A DNA stretch of 64,000 nt, taken from contig NZ_LLZC01000012.1 in NCBI RefSeq assembly GCF_001461825.1, positions 620,001 to 684,000 of the forward strand, given 5' to 3'. Origin of the DNA: Bacillus velezensis. Lineage in GTDB: Bacteria; Bacillota; Bacilli; Bacillales; Bacillaceae. This document shows, one piece after another, positions 62,856-64,000 of this stretch. The position numbers were made by a program, and so were the translations under genes. The notes below the pieces were generated by a model that saw only the letters and a list, made by a program, of their open reading frames with translations, was not told where the DNA came from and ran no database searches. The number at the start of each line of letters is the position of its first letter. The stretch's first letter is position 1.

Positions 62856-64000
62856 TTGTTCTTACATGGCACAAGCAGACAAAACAAACTAGGTCATTTG
62901 GAAATCGGAGGTGTGGACGCGCTGTATTTAGCGGAGCATTACGGCACGCCTCTTTATGTTTACGATGTGGCTTTAATACGTGAGCGCGCTAAAAGCTTTA
63001 AACAGGCATTCATTGACGCGGATTTAAAGGCGCAGGTCGCGTACGCGAGCAAGGCGTTTTCTTCCGTTGCGATGATACAGCTCGCTGAGCAGGAGGGGCT
63101 CTCATTGGACGTTGTATCCGGCGGAGAGCTGTTTACGGCGGTTGCGGCTGGTTTTCCGGCTGACAGGATTCATTTTCACGGCAATAACAAAAGCGAAGAA
63201 GAGTTGAAAATGGCGCTCGATCATCAAATCGGCTGCATCGTCGTTGATAATTTTTATGAAATTTCCTTACTCGCGGAACTGTGCCGCAAATCAGGGCGCA
63301 CAATGGATGTGCTTCTGCGGATCACTCCGGGGGTAGAGGCGCATACGCATGATTATATTACGACGGGACAGGAAGATTCCAAATTCGGTTTTGATCTGCA
63401 TAACGGGCAAATAGAAAAGGCGATTGAACAAGTATTACAGTCGGACCATATCCGCCTTCTCGGCGTTCACTGCCACATCGGATCGCAAATTTTTGATACG
63501 GCGGGCTTTGTGCTGGCCGCAGAAAAAATCTTCGCAAAACTGAATGAATGGAGAGAATCATTCGGCTTTGTCTCTGAAGTGCTGAATTTAGGGGGAGGCT
63601 TCGGCATCCGCTACACGGAGGAGGATGAACCTCTTCATCCCGCCGTTTATGTGGAAAAAATTATCGAAGCGGTAAAAGAAAACGCAGCGCTGCACGCTTT
63701 TGACATTCCGGAGATCTGGATTGAACCGGGACGCTCGCTCGTCGGAGACGCCGGAACGACGCTTTATACCATCGGTTCGCAAAAAGAAGTGCCCGGCACC
63801 CGTAAATATGCAGCGGTTGACGGGGGCATGAGCGATAATATCCGTCCTGCACTGTATCAGGCGAAATATGAAGCCGTATCGGCAAACAGAATCGGAGAAC
63901 ACCACGACAAAACGGTATCCATCGCGGGTAAGTGCTGTGAAAGCGGGGATATGCTCATTTGGGATATAGACCTTCCGGAAGTGAAAGAAGGCGATCTTCT
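62856..64000 (+). CDS. lysA: Diaminopimelate decarboxylase LysA, 3' end outside window
   Basis: 381 residues seen of about 440. TTG start after AGAGGGA, reading FLHGTSRQNK as in B. subtilis LysA; there is no better ATG, and the frame is open to the window end. PLP enzyme that makes lysine: the Schiff-base Lys is in YASKAFSS near residue 60, with HCHIGSQIFD near 208 and WIEPGRSLVGDAG near 289 as further motifs. Catalytic Cys in GKCCESGDM is just inside the end. Confidence 0.95.
   Translation, partial: MFLHGTSRQNKLGHLEIGGVDALYLAEHYGTPLYVYDVALIRERAKSFKQAFIDADLKAQVAYASKAFSSVAMIQLAEQEGLSLDVVSGGELFTAVAAGFPADRIHFHGNNKSEEELKMALDHQIGCIVVDNFYEISLLAELCRKSGRTMDVLLRITPGVEAHTHDYITTGQEDSKFGFDLHNGQIEKAIEQVLQSDHIRLLGVHCHIGSQIFDTAGFVLAAEKIFAKLNEWRESFGFVSEVLNLGGGFGIRYTEEDEPLHPAVYVEKIIEAVKENAALHAFDIPEIWIEPGRSLVGDAGTTLYTIGSQKEVPGTRKYAAVDGGMSDNIRPALYQAKYEAVSANRIGEHHDKTVSIAGKCCESGDMLIWDIDLPEVKEGDL

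Noticed and set aside
1-64000. Search for tRNA, rRNA, IS elements, CRISPR repeats, prophage or attachment sites
   Set aside because: No cloverleaf genes, transposases, direct-repeat arrays or phage modules were recognised by eye.

Overview
This window looks like the chromosome of a Bacillus subtilis-group species, most likely B. velezensis (plant-associated B. amyloliquefaciens group). Two things support that. From about 27.5 kb to the end the gene order is the B. subtilis yqj-yqk-spoIIA-spoVA-lysA order, with proteins that read as close orthologues. Joined to it on the left is the 3' end of a giant trans-AT polyketide synthase cluster whose architecture fits the difficidin (dif) cluster. Species and cluster names rest on recalled gene order and domain architecture; no search was run.

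Region 1 (1-27.5 kb, + strand): the last four PKS genes (difI partial, difJ, difK, difL), then a cytochrome P450 (difM), an HMG-CoA-synthase-like enzyme (difN) and an enoyl-CoA-hydratase-fold decarboxylase (difO). No AT domain occurs in any module, so acyl units must be loaded by a trans-acting AT encoded upstream. Reading through the proteins, the modules are: KS-KR-ACP; KS / DH-ACP-KR; KS-KR-ACP; KS0 / DH-ACP-enoylisomerase; KS-DH-KR / MT-ACP-ER; KS-ACP-ACP-TE, where a slash marks a protein boundary. All three boundaries seen fall inside a module. The last two ACPs carry the Trp that marks beta-branching carriers, which fits the HMGS and decarboxylase encoded just downstream. Terminator-like hairpins sit at each of the last three gene junctions.

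Region 2 (27.5-43.5 kb, mixed strands): housekeeping and small-molecule genes. proI is controlled by a proline T-box. Then come yqjP, yqjQ, dsdA, coaA, yqjT, a 55-codon membrane peptide gene, an AI-2E-type membrane protein, the SOS-controlled polYB-yqjX-yqzH set with a LexA box, yqjY-yqjZ-yqkA, yqkB-yqkC, yqkD, yqkE, yqkF, the 40-residue FtsZ inhibitor gene mciZ, and nudF-yqxK.

Region 3 (43.5-49.4 kb): aspartate and malate use. AnsR repressor and the divergent ansA-ansB pair convert asparagine to aspartate to fumarate; mleN-mleA handle malate/lactate exchange and malate oxidation.

Region 4 (49.4-64 kb): small membrane genes, spoIIM, fur (PerR-box promoter), yqzK-xerD, deoB-pupG (cre-controlled nucleoside use), then the sporulation block dacF-spoIIAA-spoIIAB-sigF and the seven-gene spoVA operon for dipicolinate transport, ending in lysA (3' truncated by the window). 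Recognisable sigma-E, sigma-F, sigma-H and sigma-G type promoters precede spoIIM, dacF, spoIIA and spoVA. I saw no rRNA, tRNA, IS element, prophage or CRISPR array.
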